Assembly (NCBI RefSeq): GCF_904846065.1
Contig: NZ_CAJGZV010000001.1
Span: forward strand, 186,001-250,000
Direction: 5' to 3'
Source: Psychrobacter immobilis
GTDB lineage: Bacteria > Pseudomonadota > Gammaproteobacteria > Pseudomonadales > Moraxellaceae
DNA: 64,000 nt
Shown here: positions 50,191 to 58,729 of the stretch, in pieces
Layout: each line of letters begins with the position of its first letter
How positions within the stretch are numbered: the stretch's first letter is position 1
Notes under the pieces: generated by a model
Databases searched by the model: none
What the model was told of the DNA's origin: nothing
The model's input: the letters and a program-made list of their open reading frames with translations, nothing else
Program-made: the position numbers and the translations under genes

Positions 50191-51357
50191 ATGAATTTAC
50201 ATGAGTATCAAGCAAAAGAGCTATTAAAAAGCTATGGTTTGCCGATTCAAGAAGGCATTATTGCCTACAACGGCGACGAAGCTGCTGCTGCTTTTGATAA
50301 AACGCCAACAGACATTGCGGTTATTAAAGCGCAAGTACATGCTGGTGGTCGCGGTAAAGCGGGTGGCGTAAAGCTGGTTAAAACTCGTGAAGAAGCCAAG
50401 CAAGTTGCTGAAGAGCTAATCGGTACCAATTTGGTTACTTTCCAAACTGACGCTGATGGCCAACCAGTTAACTTCGTATTGGTTGCAGAAGATATGTATC
50501 CAGTACAAACTGAGCTATATCTTGGTGCAGTCGTTGATCGTTCTACGCGTCGCGTAACGTTCATGGCATCAACCGAAGGCGGCGTTGATATCGAAGAAGT
50601 CGCTAACGAAACCCCAGAAAAAATCTTTAAAGTAAACGTTGATCCTTTAGTTGGTTTGATGCCTTTCCAAGCACGTGATGTGGCATTCAAACTAGGCTTA
50701 GAAGGCAAGCAGATCAATCAATTCGTTAAATTGATGACGGGTGCTTATCAAGCATTCATCGATAACGATTTTGCATTGTTAGAAATCAACCCTCTAGCCG
50801 TTCGTGAAAATGGCGAAATCGTTTGTGTTGATGGCAAAATTGGTATTGATTCAAACGCATTGTATCGTCTGCCTAAAATCGCCGCGCTACAAGACAAGTC
50901 ACAAGAAAATGAGCGTGAGCTTAAAGCGGCTGAGTTTGACCTAAACTATGTTGCTCTAGAAGGCAATATCGGTTGTATGGTTAACGGTGCTGGTCTTGCT
51001 ATGGCGACCATGGATATCATCAAATTGTACGGCGGCAAGCCTGCTAACTTCTTGGACGTTGGCGGCGGTGCAACTAAAGATCGCGTTGTTGAAGCATTCA
51101 AGATCATTCTTGAAGACAGCAGCGTTGAAGGTGTTCTAATCAACATCTTCGGTGGTATCGTACGTTGTGACATGATTGCAGAAGCGATTATCGCTGCTAT
51201 CAAAGAAGTTGACGTAAAAGTACCTGTTGTTGTCCGTCTAGAGGGTAACAACGCTGAAAAAGGCGCGCAAATCCTAGAAGAATCTGGTCTGAAATTGATT
51301 TCTGCCCAAGGCCTATCAGATGCGGCTCAAAAAATTGTCGATGCTGTTAAAGCTTAA
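50191..51357 (+). CDS. sucC: Succinyl-CoA synthetase beta subunit
   Basis: A 388-residue ATP-grasp protein, same length as the E. coli enzyme. [16 protein letters not shown] at the N-terminus, [20 protein letters not shown] nucleotide loop, LEINPLAV catalytic motif, and the CoA-ligase part [36 protein letters not shown]. Pairs with SucD to convert succinyl-CoA to succinate with substrate-level phosphorylation. 156 bases follow lpd; a ribosome-binding AAAGGA precedes the start. Nucleotide specificity (ADP or GDP) cannot be told. Confidence 0.97.
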   Translation: MNLHEYQAKELLKSYGLPIQEGIIAYNGDEAAAAFDKTPTDIAVIKAQVHAGGRGKAGGVKLVKTREEAKQVAEELIGTNLVTFQTDADGQPVNFVLVAEDMYPVQTELYLGAVVDRSTRRVTFMASTEGGVDIEEVANETPEKIFKVNVDPLVGLMPFQARDVAFKLGLEGKQINQFVKLMTGAYQAFIDNDFALLEINPLAVRENGEIVCVDGKIGIDSNALYRLPKIAALQDKSQENERELKAAEFDLNYVALEGNIGCMVNGAGLAMATMDIIKLYGGKPANFLDVGGGATKDRVVEAFKIILEDSSVEGVLINIFGGIVRCDMIAEAIIAAIKEVDVKVPVVVRLEGNNAEKGAQILEESGLKLISAQGLSDAAQKIVDAVKA

Positions 51358-51509
51358 TATATTCGAGGCATAGTCCTCTAGATATAAGTGCTTAAGCATA
51401 GTAGTCAACGCGTAATAGCAGCTTGTTGATATGAATTTATCATTAACATTTAATGGATAACATATCATCAAGTGGCTATTGCAAGACAACCGAATACAAG
51501 GAATAAATA

Positions 51510-52385
51510 ATGAGTGTATTAATCGATAAAGATACCAAAGTATTGGTACAAGGTTTCACTGGTAAAAATGGTACGTTTCACTCTGAACAAGCGATTGAGT
51601 ACGGTACTAAAGTCGTAGGCGGCGTAACGCCAGGTAAAGGCGGTCAAACGCATTTAGGCCTACCAGTATTCAACACGATGGCAGAAGCTATGGAAGCGAC
51701 CCAAGCTGACGCTTCTGTTATCTATGTACCAGCACCATTCGTACTAGATTCTATCGTTGAAGCGGTAGATGCTGGTGTTAAATTGATTATCGTTATTACT
51801 GAAGGCGTGCCTACTTTAGACATGCTAAAAGCAAAACGTTATATCGAAGAAGCTGAAGGCGTACGCATGGTTGGTCCTAACTGCCCAGGTGTTATCACGC
51901 CAGGTCAGTGCAAAATTGGTATCATGCCAGGTCATATCCATTTGCCAGGTAAAGTGGGTATCATCTCACGCTCTGGTACATTGACCTATGAAGCCGTTGC
52001 TCAGACCACTAAGCTTGGTTTTGGTCAGTCAACTTGTATCGGTATCGGTGGTGATCCTATCCCTGGTATGAACCAAATTGATGCATTGAAACTGTTCCAA
52101 GAAGATCCACAAACTGAAGCGATCATCCTAATCGGTGAGATCGGTGGTACTGCTGAAGAAGAAGCTGCTGCTTATATCAAAGACCATGTGACTAAACCAG
52201 TCGTTGGTTACATCGCTGGTGTTACTGCTCCAGAAGGCAAGCGTATGGGTCATGCTGGCGCGATCATCTCTGGTGGTCAAGGTACTGCTGAAGAAAAATT
52301 CAAAGCCTTTGAAGATGCTGGTATCGCGTATACGCGTGACCCATCTAAGCTGGGTGATAAGCTAAAAGAAGTTACGGGTTGGTAG
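51510..52385 (+). CDS. sucD: Succinyl-CoA synthetase alpha subunit
   Basis: A 291-residue subunit with the CoA-binding Rossmann fold ([43 protein letters not shown]) and the phosphohistidine loop [18 protein letters not shown], where His is transiently phosphorylated. [17 protein letters not shown] is conserved too. Length matches E. coli SucD (289). Ribosome-binding AAGGA before the ATG. Last gene of the suc unit; a terminator ends it, and the AT-rich polysaccharide island starts right after. Confidence 0.97.
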   Translation: MSVLIDKDTKVLVQGFTGKNGTFHSEQAIEYGTKVVGGVTPGKGGQTHLGLPVFNTMAEAMEATQADASVIYVPAPFVLDSIVEAVDAGVKLIIVITEGVPTLDMLKAKRYIEEAEGVRMVGPNCPGVITPGQCKIGIMPGHIHLPGKVGIISRSGTLTYEAVAQTTKLGFGQSTCIGIGGDPIPGMNQIDALKLFQEDPQTEAIILIGEIGGTAEEEAAAYIKDHVTKPVVGYIAGVTAPEGKRMGHAGAIISGGQGTAEEKFKAFEDAGIAYTRDPSKLGDKLKEVTGW

Positions 52386-52435
52386 AATAGGCATAAGCCT
52401 ACTAACTACCAAAACTATATTGAAAAAAATCAAAG

Positions 52436-52461
52436 ACACCCCTACAATGGGGTGTTTTTTT
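52436..52461 (+). terminator. Terminator of the suc operon
   Basis: Arms ACACCCC (52436-52442) and GGGGTGT (52449-52455), loop TACAAT, TTTTTT downstream. It marks the border between TCA-cycle genes and the island. Confidence 0.9.
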
Positions 52462-52562
52462 GACTATATATTATTGAAAATAATAAGGTTTATACAAGTC
52501 TGTAATGAAAAGATATCTTTCAGTTTCTTATGAACAAAAATTAGCTATTTATAAGGTGGAAA

Positions 52563-53792
52563 ATGAGTAAATTAACGAAGTTAATCAATAATCCTAAACT
52601 TTTCCTTAAAGATGCTGCTTTAAAAAAATTGGGCGCTCTACCTGATACTACTAATAAACCTAAACCTAAACCTAAACCTAAAGCTCTGAAGTATATTGAC
52701 GTAAGTCATGTAAACTTTTACCAAGAAATATCTTTAATTATTCATTCGGGTGAACTTTTAGCGTCAGGCTCTAATCAGATAATACCTTGGGTACCAGTTT
52801 TTGTACAAGCTGATGTTAAGTTTGTATTGTTAGTAAGAAATGAAGCTTTTTTTGAATGGATAAAGAAAGAATATCCGTGGATGTCAATAGCTTTTGCGAG
52901 ACGAGGGGTAGATGTAGAGGAAGTTTTAAACTTATTACCAGATGCGAAGACTATTTTTTATCCTTCAAGTACAGGTAACAATATACATTTGGTAAGATTT
53001 AATCATTTGCATCATGTGTTTATTGGACATGGAGATAGTGATAAAGCATCAAGTGCGCATAAAGCGCTCCGTTTATATGATGAAGTTTGGACGGCAGGGC
53101 AAGGACATATTGATCGTTTCGAAAATAGCGACTTCAACACTGCACATATTGATTTTGTTAAAGTAGGTCGTCCTAATTTGCGTAATATTTTGTCTCTTAG
53201 TCAAACATATTGGCAGCAGCGCATGGATAATAGAGTGCTATACCTACCTACTTGGGAAGGTGTATTGGAAGAAACAAATTATTCTTCTATTTCGTTTTCT
53301 GGAAAAATTATTCGTGAAGTGCAAAAGTGTTTAGACGTACCAGTGATGGTAAAATATCATCCCTTTACTGGAGGTCGCGATAGTAAGTTAAAAAATATAA
53401 ACAAGATGACTGAGGAAGTCATTAATAAAGAATCCTTAAACGCTGTTGTGCTAGATGCTTCAGTAGAAATTAGCACAGTGATTCCTAGCAATAATATATT
53501 TATCTGTGATATTTCAGGTGTAATCACAGAATGTCTTGCCGCTGATTCTCCTATATTCGTCTATATTCCTATAGATAGAGAGATCAAAGTCGCTAATAGC
53601 AATATAAAATATGAAGATTATTGTTATACTTATTCTACTGTTGATGAGCTAGTAGAAAAAATGGCAAGGGTAACTTCTGGTGATGATTATTTAATGGAAG
53701 GTAGAAAAAAGGCTATTGATTATTTTATTGGTTATCAAGAAACATTAGATAATAAGTTTATGAAAAAACTGCAAGAAATATCTGTTGATTAA
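52563..53792 (+). CDS. TagF-like polyol-phosphate transferase, gene 1
   Basis: A 409-residue protein of the CDP-glycerol/CDP-ribitol phosphotransferase (TagF/TarL) family. Recognisable pieces: HLHHVFIGHGDSDKASS (residues about 150-166, the catalytic-base His loop), EVWTAGQGHIDRF, RVLYLPTWEG (about 223-232), VPVMVKYHPFTGGRD with the second His, and FICDISGVITECLAADSPIFVY, which matches the D-x-S nucleotide-binding loop. Residues 31-42 are a K-P tandem repeat. Relatives with this family domain act as capsule polymerases in some Gram-negatives. Cytosolic or membrane-peripheral. It stands 22 bases upstream of the CDP-ribitol-type enzyme, supporting CDP-ribitol as donor (inference). Confidence 0.82.
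   Translation: MSKLTKLINNPKLFLKDAALKKLGALPDTTNKPKPKPKPKALKYIDVSHVNFYQEISLIIHSGELLASGSNQIIPWVPVFVQADVKFVLLVRNEAFFEWIKKEYPWMSIAFARRGVDVEEVLNLLPDAKTIFYPSSTGNNIHLVRFNHLHHVFIGHGDSDKASSAHKALRLYDEVWTAGQGHIDRFENSDFNTAHIDFVKVGRPNLRNILSLSQTYWQQRMDNRVLYLPTWEGVLEETNYSSISFSGKIIREVQKCLDVPVMVKYHPFTGGRDSKLKNINKMTEEVINKESLNAVVLDASVEISTVIPSNNIFICDISGVITECLAADSPIFVYIPIDREIKVANSNIKYEDYCYTYSTVDELVEKMARVTSGDDYLMEGRKKAIDYFIGYQETLDNKFMKKLQEISVD
52656..52679 (+). repeat. Hexanucleotide repeat (AAACCT)4
   Basis: Four exact AAACCT units inside the first TagF-like gene, encoding Lys-Pro pairs. Because the unit is a multiple of three, copy-number change would lengthen or shorten the linker without a frameshift. Confidence 0.9.
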
Positions 53793-53814
53793 TTGTTTAC
53801 GCTAGGAAAGAGTT

Positions 53815-55191
53815 ATGAGTAAAAATATAGCAGTAATTTTATCAGGGGGCTCAGGTTCTCGTTTTGGTGGAGCCTTACCCAAGCAGTTTACAAAGCTTGC
53901 TGGCAAAGCAGTTATAGAGTATACCATTGACGTTTTTGAACAAAGCGAATTTATAGATGAAATCCTAATTGTTGCTCAATCGGCTCATATAGAAAGAACT
54001 TTAGATCTCATAAAAAATAATAAATGGAAGAAGGTTTCTAGAGTTATTAGCGGTGGAGAAGAGCGATTCGATTCTACTTATTCTGCATTGACTGCACTAA
54101 AAGATAATGATGACTCTAGCAAGGTTCTGTTTCATGATGCTGTAAGACCATTAGTAACTCAGCAAATTATCAAAGATTGTATTGAAATGCTAGATAATTT
54201 TGATGCTATCGATGTGGTTATACCATCAGCAGATACACTAGTAGAGGTATACGATGATGGTTGTATCTCTAATATACCTAATCGCTCAATGATGAGACGT
54301 GGGCAAACGCCTCAAGGTTTTAAGTTGGGAAGCATCCAAGAAGCATATAAACGTGCAATCGAAAAAGGTAGAAAGCAATTTACTTGCGATTGTGGTGTTA
54401 TTCGGGCAATGCTGCCGCATACTAGAGTAGCCACTGTCGCGGGTGATGACAGAAATATCAAAGTTACTTATCCAATGGACTTATTTATTGCAGAGAAGTT
54501 TTTGCAAGCAGGTAATGAAAAAGCTTTTATTTCCAATGACAGTTTAGAATTCTTGCGCGATAAAGTCATAGTTGTATTTGGTGGAACATCCGGAATAGGA
54601 CTCGAAATTAATAATCTGGCACTTCTGAATGGTGCCACAGTTAAAGTCGCAAGTAGAAGCTATAATGGAGTAGATATTACTGACTTACAAGGTGTGAAAG
54701 ATTTTTTAGAATCTGTTAATGGAGAGTATGGAAAAATTGATTATATCGTCAACACTGCTGGACTTCTTATAAAAAAACCCATCGATCTACTTGAGCTAGA
54801 AGAAATTTCATCTTTAATTAATATTAATTATGTAGGCGCAGTTAATATAGCTATAGCCAGTAAAGTCTACTTAAAAAAGAGCCGAGGTATGTTATTGAAC
54901 TTTACTTCTAGTTCATATACTAGGGGTAGAGCTTTTTATGCTTTATATTCATCTACTAATGCGGCAATTGTGAATTTTACACAAGCTTTAGCTGAAGAAT
55001 GGATAAATGATGGTATTAAGGTTAACTGTATTAACCCAGAACGTACAGCTACTCCTATGCGTACTGCAAACTTTGGTATTGAACCATTTGAGCTTTTATT
55101 AAATGCAGAACAGGTAGCTAGAGTTAGCTTGAAAGCATTGTTCTCTCAAAAAACAGGTATAGTAATTGATGTCCGAAAAGACGGGAGATAA
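53815..55191 (+). CDS. Bifunctional cytidylyltransferase / SDR, probable CDP-ribitol synthase
   Basis: A 458-residue fusion. Residues 1-240 are an IspD/TarI-type cytidylyltransferase: SGGSGSRFGGALPKQF (CTP-binding), LFHDAVRPLV, RGQTPQGFKL, and DRNIKVTYPMDLFIAE. Residues 245-458 are a short-chain dehydrogenase: VVFGGTSGIG, NTAG, S365, and Y378. This two-domain order equals Acs1/Bcs1 of Haemophilus influenzae types a and b, which reduce ribulose 5-phosphate and couple it to CTP to make CDP-ribitol for capsule. Odd point: the SDR YxxxK reads Y378-S-S-T-N382, so Asn replaces the catalytic Lys; activity of the second half needs proof. Flanked by TagF-like and glycosyltransferase genes. Confidence 0.85.
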   Translation: MSKNIAVILSGGSGSRFGGALPKQFTKLAGKAVIEYTIDVFEQSEFIDEILIVAQSAHIERTLDLIKNNKWKKVSRVISGGEERFDSTYSALTALKDNDDSSKVLFHDAVRPLVTQQIIKDCIEMLDNFDAIDVVIPSADTLVEVYDDGCISNIPNRSMMRRGQTPQGFKLGSIQEAYKRAIEKGRKQFTCDCGVIRAMLPHTRVATVAGDDRNIKVTYPMDLFIAEKFLQAGNEKAFISNDSLEFLRDKVIVVFGGTSGIGLEINNLALLNGATVKVASRSYNGVDITDLQGVKDFLESVNGEYGKIDYIVNTAGLLIKKPIDLLELEEISSLININYVGAVNIAIASKVYLKKSRGMLLNFTSSSYTRGRAFYALYSSTNAAIVNFTQALAEEWINDGIKVNCINPERTATPMRTANFGIEPFELLLNAEQVARVSLKALFSQKTGIVIDVRKDGR

Positions 55192-55325
55192 AAAACCAAG
55201 TGGTTAATAAGTAAAATTGAGGTAAATAGTTTTAATCTAAAGACATATGCCTCAATGTTTTTTTCGTTTTATGTTAAAAATGATACTATTTAATAGTAAA
55301 AAATTACGGCGAGGGTTGAATTGTT

Positions 55326-56621
55326 ATGGAGAAATACGACGTTAGTATTATAGTACCGGTATATAATAGAGAAAAAATCATAATACCTTGTATAGAGTCT
55401 ATAAACGCACAAACTTATAATAAGTCAAAATGGGAAGTGATATTTGTAGATGATGCATCTACAGACAACTCTATACGTACTATAGAATCTCTGATCGATA
55501 AAAGTATAAACTATAGAATACTGAGACGTCCAATAGGATCAGGAAATGCTTCAGCACCTAGAAATGAAGGAATAAAAGCAAGTACAGCAAAATATGTTTT
55601 CTTCTTGGATTCTGACGATTATATAGATTCGCAACTTTTAGAAAATGGCATGGCCATAGCTTTAAAAAACGATAGCGATATGGTTTATGTTAAGTTAGGA
55701 GGAGCTAGAGGAACGAATAAAAGATCTTTTAGAAAAGCATTTGTAGATAATGCAGATATCCTAAATCACCATTTGATGAGATCTTTGAAGATATTTAAAT
55801 TCCATAAAAATCTTATGTTGAAGGAAAATAAAATATTATTTAATCCGAATATTGATGTTTTTGAAGATATGCTATTTTCTTGTACATGTTTAGCTTTTTC
55901 AGAAAAATATTCTATATTAGCAGATAAAGAATACTACTTCTTAGAAAGCCACGACGATGGTCATTTGTCTCATGTAAAAATGAATCTATCAACAGTTATG
56001 GATATGTTTATTTCTGGTTTGAATAGTATTATTTTTTCAAGTAATTCAAATAAGTCTAAGTTATATAATGCATGGGTTGTTAAAATTGTAGAAAGGTTTA
56101 GGGTGGTTTGTAAAAAGAATAGTATAAACAATGAAGAATGTATCGAAATGTTTAAATTAACTTCTAGTTACTTCGGTATTCATAAAGATTTTTTTGATTT
56201 ATCACAGATTTATGAAAATGAAAAAATGCTAACACTGCTTTTTTTAGCAGGGGATTTTAGAGAGTTTCATAAAATATCGAATGAATCAAAATTACTTAAA
56301 AATCTTCAGGTTACTTTTCAAGAAAAATTAAAACAAGAAGTCGGATTTAGTAAAGCTTGGATTTTTAAAAATAAAATTCAAGTTATAGACTTTGACTTGA
56401 AAAGAAATAAAATAGCCTTTGATATAGAAGTAAACGAGAAGAAAAACTCTTTACATGTTTGGGTTTTATCTAGAAATAACCCAGATTCATTAGAATTTTT
56501 AAGGAAAAATGCTATCAAAGTAGAAGGAAAGAAACTTCTTATATTTGATGGTATGTTAAACGAAAAAAACAAAGTCATAGCTTTGATTAAAGAATATGTA
56601 ATTCAGATTAGTAATTCGTAA
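55326..56621 (+). CDS. Family 2 glycosyltransferase
   Basis: A 431-residue protein. The first 230 residues form a GT-A domain: VSIIVPVYNREKIIIPCIESINAQTY, VIFVDDASTDNS (nucleotide-binding Asp pair), ASAPRNEGI and FFLDSDDYID (DxD, about 96-98). The rest is charged and lysine-rich, without a predicted membrane segment, possibly a partner-binding domain; the final 60 residues are beta-like. It should transfer a sugar from a nucleotide donor during polysaccharide assembly, but neither donor nor acceptor can be read from sequence. AT content is high. It follows the CDP-ribitol-type gene by 134 bases. Confidence 0.85.
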   Translation: MEKYDVSIIVPVYNREKIIIPCIESINAQTYNKSKWEVIFVDDASTDNSIRTIESLIDKSINYRILRRPIGSGNASAPRNEGIKASTAKYVFFLDSDDYIDSQLLENGMAIALKNDSDMVYVKLGGARGTNKRSFRKAFVDNADILNHHLMRSLKIFKFHKNLMLKENKILFNPNIDVFEDMLFSCTCLAFSEKYSILADKEYYFLESHDDGHLSHVKMNLSTVMDMFISGLNSIIFSSNSNKSKLYNAWVVKIVERFRVVCKKNSINNEECIEMFKLTSSYFGIHKDFFDLSQIYENEKMLTLLFLAGDFREFHKISNESKLLKNLQVTFQEKLKQEVGFSKAWIFKNKIQVIDFDLKRNKIAFDIEVNEKKNSLHVWVLSRNNPDSLEFLRKNAIKVEGKKLLIFDGMLNEKNKVIALIKEYVIQISNS

Positions 56622-56696
56622 TTTTAAAATATAGAGATAGTATTTTTTAACATAAAGAATACTAATAGATTTTAATAGATATTGGTGACGAATAGT

Positions 56697-57842
56697 ATGA
56701 GCAAGAATCTTTATTATATTTATATAGATACTAAAATATTAGGAGCCGTGAAACAATTATTGAGTTATTTTCAGTCAGATATCTTCAATCGTAATGCTTG
56801 TATAAGTGTCTATATAAAATATTATAAAGAGAACTCAGAAGTAATTTCTGAAATGTTTGATGACAATGAAATTCGCTATAAATTTATCAAAAAATACTCA
56901 GACATAGCTTTTGAAAACAATAAAGTCGTCTTCTATCTCTTCAATGCTCAGTCTAACTGCCGAATGGTTGCGTTTAGAAACGTGTCTCACGTGTTTATAA
57001 CCCATGGAGAAAGTAATAAAAAGTCATCCGTTAAACCTATAACTCGTATTTATGATCATGTAGTAACTTCAGGTCAAGTTGGTATAGATAGATACTTAAA
57101 GGCCGGTATATTTACTGAATATGATACAGAGAATAATAGAGTTATCAGGCTTGGTAATACGTTCGTTGGTCAGAACAACTATCGCTACGATGAAAACAGC
57201 CATGCATTACTATATGCTCCAACATGGGAAGGAGGAGTTCCAGATGAGAATTTCTCTTCTATCAATGATGGTATCGATAGACTACTACTAAAAGTTGTCA
57301 AAGATAAAAGTATTAAAAAGATTGTTATTCAGACTCACCCAAACCTAGGTCATAGAGATGAAAGTTACAAGCAATCGTTAAAAATAGTTTTATCAAAGCT
57401 GGTTAAGCAGAATTTCAGTGTTCTTGTTATAAAAAATAAAATATCTATAAGAGATCGAATACGGGCTTTTTATAGTGGTTTTAGATATATTACATCTAGT
57501 AAAGCAATCAGAGTATCTCATGCAATAACAGATATTTCCGCGATGGAAGTACAGCTTTTGGTTAAGAATATACCCACCTTAGTATTAGCAAATAAACTTA
57601 GATATAAAGAGTTAATCATTCCACATAAAATGAGTTCTTATTACTTAAATACCATGATTTATTTAGATAATAAAGGTAACAAGTCTATACGATTTTACAG
57701 TCCTAATACTATTTTGTCTTATATAGAGAGTTATGAAGAAGGTTCATTGGAAGAGTTAGGCTTTAAGCAAAGAGTTGAGTGGTTGTGTCGATTTGTTAAT
57801 GAGCACAAAGTATCGCAAGCTAAGTTTCAAGAAAGTATCTAG
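56697..57842 (+). CDS. TagF-like polyol-phosphate transferase, gene 2
   Basis: About 381 residues, second member of the CDP-glycerol/ribitol phosphotransferase family. It shares with the first gene the SHVFITHGESNKKSSV loop (about 94-109), HVVTSGQVGIDRY and LLYAPTWEGGVPDENFSSI (about 172-190), and KIVIQTHPNLGHRDE carries the second His, but it is otherwise clearly diverged. A large basic insert (NFSVLVIKNKISIRDRIRAF) is absent in gene 1. I use ATG 56697 rather than the TTG 15 bases upstream. Two such transferases suggest either priming plus polymerising activities or alternating polyol-phosphate addition (inference). Confidence 0.78.
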   Translation: MSKNLYYIYIDTKILGAVKQLLSYFQSDIFNRNACISVYIKYYKENSEVISEMFDDNEIRYKFIKKYSDIAFENNKVVFYLFNAQSNCRMVAFRNVSHVFITHGESNKKSSVKPITRIYDHVVTSGQVGIDRYLKAGIFTEYDTENNRVIRLGNTFVGQNNYRYDENSHALLYAPTWEGGVPDENFSSINDGIDRLLLKVVKDKSIKKIVIQTHPNLGHRDESYKQSLKIVLSKLVKQNFSVLVIKNKISIRDRIRAFYSGFRYITSSKAIRVSHAITDISAMEVQLLVKNIPTLVLANKLRYKELIIPHKMSSYYLNTMIYLDNKGNKSIRFYSPNTILSYIESYEEGSLEELGFKQRVEWLCRFVNEHKVSQAKFQESI

Positions 57843-57889
57843 TCAGTCTTTTAAGTGTTTGTCAGTTGCTTGGAATGTATTAGAAATTA

Positions 57890-58279
57890 TTAAGTTAATA
57901 AACTCTGGCTGTAGAGGCAGTAGAGGCAGTAGAGGCAGTAGCATATATACAACAGGTCTTCTTGGCCGCATCCATGTTCCAGTTCGCCTTTTTTAATCCA
58001 ACCATAATAAAAAGGTTGCCCTAATACGGTAACCTTTTTGCTTCTTAGTAATGCCTCAAATCCACCTAGTGACGTAATCGTATATACGTGATCGATTGTC
58101 TCTAACGTGTCGACCAAATGAATAGACTGGTTAAGGATTAGGCAATCTAGCTCAGTGAGGGCAATGACGACAGACGGATCATCAAGCGTCATTGGATGTG
58201 GTTTGACGATAATTTGTGCATCAGGGTTTTCTGTAATAGCCTGAGTGATTACATCAAATAGGGTAATTGCTACTTCCAC
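57890..58279 (-). pseudogene. Remnant of a KpsC/LipA-type capsule gene
   Basis: A 129-codon open stretch whose middle matches the KpsC/LipA capsule-transferase family: AQIIVKPHP, HVYTITSLGGFEALLR and KKVTVLGQPFYYGW. In the family this block is internal to a 400-700-residue protein that places Kdo linkers on capsule lipid. Here an in-frame stop lies just before the fragment's start (reading MWK-stop), and the family similarity ends right after the YYGW motif, with the frame running into a nine-base repeat that encodes a meaningless CYCLYCLYCLY tail. It lies opposite to the surrounding genes, so it is a broken relic rather than a working gene. Confidence 0.8.
57908..57941. repeat. Nine-base tandem repeat (GTAGAGGCA)3
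   Basis: Three exact GTAGAGGCA units at 57911-57937 plus a partial copy, at the 3' edge of the KpsC remnant. It may mark the recombination or slippage point that truncated the gene. Confidence 0.9.
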
Positions 58280-58729
58280 ATTACATCAGCATTGGCGGCA
58301 ATCCTATCTCTGATATAAAACAGATTGATGTTTTAAGGTTTTTCCAAAATAACTTACAACTTAAGTTGTTGTGTTGATTGAACGAAATCGGTGTTATTTC
58401 TAAAGTAAAGGTAACTGTCTACATTAGTTATCACCTTAATAAGGTATCGGTGCTAAAGCTATAGAAGTTAAATCATACAGATCATGCTGACGCTATCATC
58501 TTTGGTGATCAATGCCCTCCCTGTAGAAAAGAGATTCATAGCTCTTTATGCTGTAAGGCATTGCTTATGTGAGTGTTCTAGGTAAAATAGATGATAAGCG
58601 CATAATACTTAAGATACACTATGTGATTTTTTGAAAAAATGCCATAAATAGTAATTAAAACTGTGTTGAAAACAAATAAATATATACTTACAATGGGGTA
58701 TATTTCTAATCTCCTTAGGATCTAAAGTC
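58280..58729. other. Non-coding gap with promoter
   Basis: 450 bases with no intact gene. The left part may be worn-down remains of the KpsC gene's N-terminal region; I see no clear similarity. The right part carries the promoter at 58666-58694. Confidence 0.55.
58666..58694 (+). promoter_or_regulatory. Sigma-70-like promoter of the coiled-coil GT gene
   Basis: TTGAAA (58666-58671), 17-base spacer, TACAAT (58689-58694); the transcript would start about 58701, leaving a 29-base leader with TAGGA before ATG 58730. Confidence 0.6.
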
